DNA of 64,000 bases from Fasciola hepatica. Its lineage: Eukaryota; Platyhelminthes; Trematoda; Plagiorchiida; Fasciolidae. The stretch covers positions 4,402,001 through 4,466,000 of the forward strand of contig CANUEZ040000140.1 of NCBI GenBank assembly GCA_948099385.1. Reading direction: 5' to 3'. How positions within the stretch are numbered: position 1 is the first letter of the stretch; every line of letters starts with the position of its first letter. The position numbers and the translations under genes were made by a program. The notes under the pieces were generated by a model. The model worked only from the letters and a program-made list of their open reading frames with translations. It searched no databases and was not told the origin of the DNA. Shown here piece by piece: positions 59,690 to 64,000 of this stretch.

Positions 59690-60480
59690 CAACAAAGGAG
59701 CGTTGCACCAAGAGACGTTGGGAATCATGGAAAAGTCGAAAATGTACAGGTACCTACAAGTCTCCTTCGAGTATTTTTGCAGGGGCTATCACCCGGTTGA
59801 ACCAGGCGTTCCTAAGGCAGGGTGGGGTGCCGGATGATTGGCGTAAGGCTCTCGTCGTAGCAATACACAAAACCTGATCCAGGCAGAAAGCTGGGGGTCG
59901 TAGGTCAGTCAGCCTGACATCAGTGTTGTGTAAGGGCCTGGAACGTACAACCGGAAAGCGATTGTGCTTGCATCTTGTTGATAACGACCTATTGGCTCCG
60001 GCACAACAATGGGTTTGCTAACAACTATCTTGTTTGACAAGCCTACTGATAGTCTGAGACGAGACCACAAGACGATTGGAGGAGGGCACAACAGTGGAGG
60101 TTAGTTATTTGGATTTCAGTAGTTTTTGGCTCTTCGAGTCATTGTCCGCTGGAAAATAAGTTGCTAACCTTTGGAATAATCGGGAAAGCAAGCAGTTGTG
60201 TGGCACACTGTCTAGGGAAGCGTAGTTTATGTGTCAAGGTAGGTCATCATCTGTCAAGGCCCGAAAAAGTTACCACTGTTGTGCGACAGGGTTCAGTGTT
60301 AGGGCTTTTGCTTTCCCTCCCGCACATAAGTGACCTAATCAAGGAAGTGGGCAACCCCTTGCTTCATGTTCGCAGATGATGTGGAGATAGCGGGCGGCAT
60401 TTAGCACAAGATATAAATGCTGTTCTCGAATGGGCAGAACAATGGGATCTACATTTGGATCTCGCCAAAAGCTAAATCCT
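59690..60480 (+). pseudogene. Reverse transcriptase remnant of the CR1-like LINE
   Basis: Reads FLRQGGVPDDWRKALVVAIH, then RRSVSLTSVLCKGLERTTGK, NDLLAPAQQW, VEVSYLDFSS (motif A, truncated before AFD), VVRQGSVLGLLLSLPHISDL (PQGSVLGPLLF motif with Pro changed) and FADDVEIAG (C motif FADD at 60369-60380, in a shifted frame). The two palm Asp of FADD survive, but frames are broken. Confidence 0.8.
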
Positions 60481-60829
60481 GGCTGCCAAAGTACACAAAA
60501 GAAACAAGATTCTGCTTCGAAAAACGTCGGAGGTAGACGATCTAGATGTGATAGTCAAACAGGACTTTAAGCCTCCGAGGCAGTGCCAGAGTTTTAACTA
60601 GGGGGTGCAATACCATCACATGCGAAAATCAGAAGCCTTCACTCCTTTTTGCAGGGCTTTGGTGCGACCTCTTTAGGAGAGTTGTGTGCGGGCGTGGGCT
60701 CCCTATCATCTCCAAGATAAGGAGGGCTTGAGGAATGCAGCTACCTGCACCTAGAGTGATCGTCGTTCAGGAGGAACATCTTACACCCAGAGTCTAGAAG
60801 CTCCTAATCCCTTCTCCTTGGGGCGTCGC

Positions 60830-61380
60830 TGAGGCCGAGGTGACCTAACAGAATCATACAAGGTTATGAAAAGCCTGTCAGGTGTAGACATGGGTGAGTT
60901 GTTCGTTTCTGACCCTGAGAGCGGCACCATGTGACATAGCCTTAAGCTACGAAAAAAAACACTCAAGGCTGGAAATGCGAGCCAAATTTTAAAAAATAGG
61001 ACTGTCTCCATGTGGCATAGACTGTCAAAGGATGCTGTTAGATGCCGCAATCCACCAACATTTAAGAAGGCCCTAGATTCACGCTGGAACACAGCTTTCT
61101 CAGAGCCAGCTGTGTGAACGAGGGTTGAAGTAATGAGCCTCTGGCTTTTTCTCGGCGGACTTGCGTCTGTGACGGTGATACTGCGTTGCAAGTTCTGCCT
61201 TTCAGACAAAACATTCGGCCCGCATTGTAGTGAGCCATGGAAACCCACGTGAAACACAACGGTCTGGGGGTATGTTTTATGCCGGTCACTTTTGTCCCGT
61301 ACAAACTGAATTGAACCAAACTGAACCATCATAAAAAAGCTACTCAAAAGCACTTATACTAGCAAAGGACCAAATCACGT
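60830..61380 (+). pseudogene. C-terminal region and 3' UTR of the CR1-like LINE
   Basis: 60866-61113 reads MKSLSGVDMGELFVSDPESG, SLKLRKKTLKAGNASQI, TVSMWHRLSKDAVRCRNPPT, then FKKALDSRWNT, the conserved LINE tail (VVNxWNxLPxxVVxxPSxxxFKxxLD). A stop at 61114 ends it. The last 270 bp before Mag2 resumes are taken as 3' UTR; no clear tail repeat was seen. Confidence 0.7.
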
Positions 61381-61384
61381 GCTC

Positions 61385-62430
61385 TATCTTCTTTTATGTT
61401 CTACAGTCTTTTCCAAGTTCGACCACAAGGGTTCACACTTACAAATGCCACTTGACGATGAATGCAGTTTTTTTGACGGTCATAAATACTCCGTTGGGCC
61501 TTCAAAAGCATAATTTTCTACCTTTTAATTAGCACGTGTCACATCTTTTATTCCCAAACTCTCCTAATTTAGTTATAGACGGTTTCGATGCAATCGGGTC
61601 ACATCATGAAGATGTTGCTACTCGTGGCCCATCTAAAGTTATCCCCGATTAACGGTTCTGTTGTTGATAGAGAATCATCCTTTTTAACGTTACTATTACC
61701 CCAAACAAGTGATTTTGTTTTCATAGTTTTCGTGCCAGGGATATACCGTAAATTTTGATGGCATTTCTCCCGATCCCAAGCGATTATCGCCCTTTTTCGA
61801 CGTACCCTCGCCCACTAGCATCCCCCAACTTCATTCGGTTTTGGGTGCCTTGCAGTACTATTCTTCTTTTACTCCAAACTTTTCTCAGAAGGCGCGCCTT
61901 TTGTTTGATCTTCCCTCTGCCGAGAGTTATCATGGCCTCAGGTGCAAGAGCGCACGCTGCGTAATCCCTTGGCACTCCTGAAGTCGGATGTGGTTCTTAA
62001 ACCCTCTTCACCGACGGCTCATACCACTGTAGTTTAGGAGGCATCTCGTAAGGGCATTGGTGCTATTCTGAAATAATGTGGCCGATCTGCGATTTGCATT
62101 TCCCGGAGACCCACGGAAGTTGAAATGGGTTAATCTCGGCCCGAAAGGGGACATCACTTGTCTATTAAGGAGTGAAATGCCCGCGCAAATTCCTGTTTTG
62201 TACCAAGTTCAACATCGTCATCGACTATGAGACGGCGAAATTTGTTTACCACCCCACGCGGTCACTAGTAAAGTCATCAGCCGTGAATGTTCAACTCTGG
62301 ATCATTGTACTGAGCTCTCACGACTGCCATATTGTTCCCCGAGGAGTTAATCACATTCAGCACGCAGATATTCTATCCCAGTATGCTCCTACATCCACGC
62401 AGTGGCACAGTTCTCATGGCTTGTAGGTAC
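61385..62430 (+). pseudogene. RT and RNase H continuation of Mag2
   Basis: Starts with FSKFDHKGSHLQMPLDDECS, the RT motif-A region that directly follows the part lost at 56350. Near 61585 SHHEDVATRG stands for AYQDDILV, so the C motif is HHED. Then SPDPKRLSPFFDVPSPTSIP and LGALQYYSSFTPNFSQKARL (61755-61900), RNase H pieces GIGAILK and ICISRRPTE, then FCTKFNIVIDYETAKFVYHP and HIQHADILSQYAP (62172-62426). Confidence 0.75.
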
Positions 62431-62559
62431 AGCTTCTTCTTGTGCATAGAGAAAACCTGATTCTTGATACCCGCCAGCTTTTCACATCTGTAATCTTGGC
62501 TTTTGCATCTTGGATGGAAAAAATGAAAGCCATGTTTTCCGGACTCATTTACCCTCGGA

Positions 62560-63540
62560 CAGAGCTTTTCGGCTACTGCAGATAAACTGCTGTAGTTTGA
62601 TGTTCTTATAGGTTTTTCTTTCGCGCTTCTATTAGCTTTGCTTCAAGACTTTTCCTCCGGGCACTCGGGAGGTAACAGAACAAAGTCCTTAGAAACAGTA
62701 ATATGCCGGTTGCTCGAGTTAAAATTAGATGTTATCAATACTGCCCTGAACTGTCAAAGGTGCATATACAAGCCAAATTCAGGGCTCAACAAATGGCTGC
62801 AGTGGTCAGACTACGGTGGTCCATTTCTGAGCAGGCTTTATCCACTAGTGGTTGTTGATGTTTTCCTCGCTGGTCAGAGGTATTCTGGACAACGTCGCCA
62901 ACAGCCAAGTTCAAACGGACTGCATTATGCAAAACTTTCAGTAGGGAAGGAAGGCTTCTAGCTTTCGTTACTGTTAATGGTCCTTTTTCCCTGCTTAGTC
63001 TCCTGACGATTGGTTGAACTGACTTGGTTATTGTCATTTTTATACTGTAGTCCACCATGCAAGGTCTGACGGACTTGCTGAGAACTTTGTCTGCACTCGT
63101 TAAAGTGCTGTACTGTCTGCCACTCCTCAGCTTTTTGTTCAGCCAGACCGAGCTGATGATAATTTGTTGATGCAGTGCCGGAATGCCCGTCAAAGTACAA
63201 CCAGTAAGCATCCAGTACATTTATTCAGACCTCTTCGTTCGAGCGCCAGGTTTGAATGTGCCTCTTCTTCTGGCGTGAGCCTTTTCAGAGGAAGTGATTT
63301 GTGGCCATCTGAAGACGCAACTGTGGCACAGAACTGTAATCAAATAGTAGTGGTACTTGACTGTCATGATTTTTCCTTTCATCGAGGATTTATCCATCGG
63401 GTACAGTTTAACACAGGAGGTCAGTCAGGGGACAATTTCACTGTTATTCTGCTCATCCAGGCTTCTAGTCCAGATACTGACATACAATGTCAATCCAGAG
63501 AATCACCGAAAGAACCTGTGGTCAGACCATCAGCATGAAT
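62560..63540 (+). pseudogene. Integrase of Mag2
   Basis: 62638-62961 holds the zinc region (FSSGHSGGNRTKSLETV, NCQRCIYKP) and the core start SDYGGPFLSRLYPLVVVDVF. Near 62965 FVTVNGPFSLL replaces VTDNG, losing the second Asp. Near 63060 the SDGLAENFV stretch carries the Glu. 63164-63538 is the tail (QCRNARQSTTSKHPVHLF, LRSSARFECASS, HRGFIHRVQFNTG). Confidence 0.75.
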
Positions 63541-63598
63541 TCAAGCAATGCCTGCAGGGAACTAAAAACATCCAGAGCTAAAAACAGCATGTGGTGGT

Positions 63599-63780
63599 TG
63601 TGGGCTTCATGATTGGCCATACGTGTGACTTTGCCACTTTTGTTTCCTACGCTTACACCGGTATTGTACACAATTTTGAGCAGTATAAGAAATACTGCCG
63701 TACGTCATACTCCGTGTCCGGTTTCTGATTCCGCGATATTCTGCGCGGGGTAGTGTCACGGTAATCCATAGAGAAGCACA
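63599..63780 (+). repeat. 3' LTR of Mag2
   Basis: Matches 49846-50011 and lies directly after the Mag2 integrase tail. TATA-like GTATAAGAAA near 63682. Ends near AAGCACA. Confidence 0.7.
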
Positions 63781-64000
63781 GCTCCACAGTTCACTACGGA
63801 TGCCAAACAGGCCTCGGCGGCACAAAGTTCTGTAGCAGATGCCCTATTTCGTGCCCAAAATATCGACTACCCGTCATCACCGAGAATAGATCTGGAAGCA
63901 AACATCGCGGCTCATACAAAAGTTTCTGAAGTTGACCAGCTCAGAAAAGACACCTATCTGGACCTAGTCTCAGTGATTTTTACAACTTCGAACGTAGCCA
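63781..64000 (+). pseudogene. RNase H end of copy B after the insertion
   Basis: From 63786 the sequence reads QFTTDAKQASAAQSSVADALF, the end of CsRn1-type RNase H. It continues open with RIDLEANIAAHTKVSEVDQL, typical of the linker to integrase. It runs off the window. It begins exactly where copy B stops at 49845; CTCC flanks both outer edges of the Mag2 LTRs (49841-49844 and 63782-63785). Confidence 0.7.

Larger units (their letters stand above)
56350..61385 (+). mobile_element. CR1-like LINE inserted in Mag2
   Basis: About 5 kb, plus strand, in LINE order: an ORF1-like region (56640-57700), AP endonuclease (58210-58560), RT (59700-60480), C-terminal region (60830-61113), then a 3' UTR of about 270 bp. 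Mag2 RT text stops at its left edge and resumes at its right edge. It is decayed throughout. CR1-type LINEs are established in schistosomes and other flukes; clade is by motif wording only. Confidence 0.75.

Overview
This is a eukaryotic, very transposon-rich window with no host gene that I can recognise. The repeat mix points to a parasitic flatworm: Ty3/gypsy remnants resembling the fluke CsRn1 group, Mag-like gypsy elements, BEL/Pao elements, RTE-like and CR1-like LINEs, tRNA-headed SINEs and long (TA)n tracts. A trematode is most likely and a large-genome tapeworm is possible. The species call is inference from remembered families, not from a search.

Layout. 1-14.4 kb: AT-rich and almost featureless, with two minus-strand LINE reverse transcriptase scraps (about 2.7-3.0 and 5.1-5.7 kb). 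14.4-18.2 kb: a decayed CsRn1-like gag-pol on the plus strand. 18.225-22.921 kb: the only intact gene unit, a full-length minus-strand Ty3/gypsy retrotransposon with two 442-bp LTRs that look identical, a CTAT target duplication and one open 1382-codon gag-pol. 22.9-25.3 kb: a SINE-like repeat, a (TA)55 tract and a 97-bp-arm inverted repeat whose two arms each carry a minimal hammerhead-ribozyme motif. 25.3-27.4 kb: a minus-strand CsRn1-like remnant that has lost its RT. 27.8-32.0 kb: a decayed Mag-like element with recognisable LTRs. 32.0-35.9 kb: BEL/Pao remnant 1. 35.9-40.7 kb: mostly unassigned. 40.7-44.0 kb: BEL/Pao remnant 2, split by a palindrome-rich repeat (whose inverted partner lies at 39.4 kb) and a tRNA-headed SINE.

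44.4-64.0 kb is a nested stack. CsRn1-like copy A (44.4-47.9) is followed by copy B (47.9-49.85), which is cut within its RNase H region and resumes at 63.78 kb. The 13.9 kb between is one Mag-like element (LTRs at about 49.85-50.01 and 63.60-63.78). That element is itself split by a minus-strand LINE-containing insertion (about 50.87-55.45) and a near-complete plus-strand CR1-like LINE (about 56.35-61.38).

Apart from the 18-23 kb element, every coding remnant has stops, frameshifts or lost catalytic residues. All domain calls were read by eye from translations, so boundaries of decayed elements are approximate.
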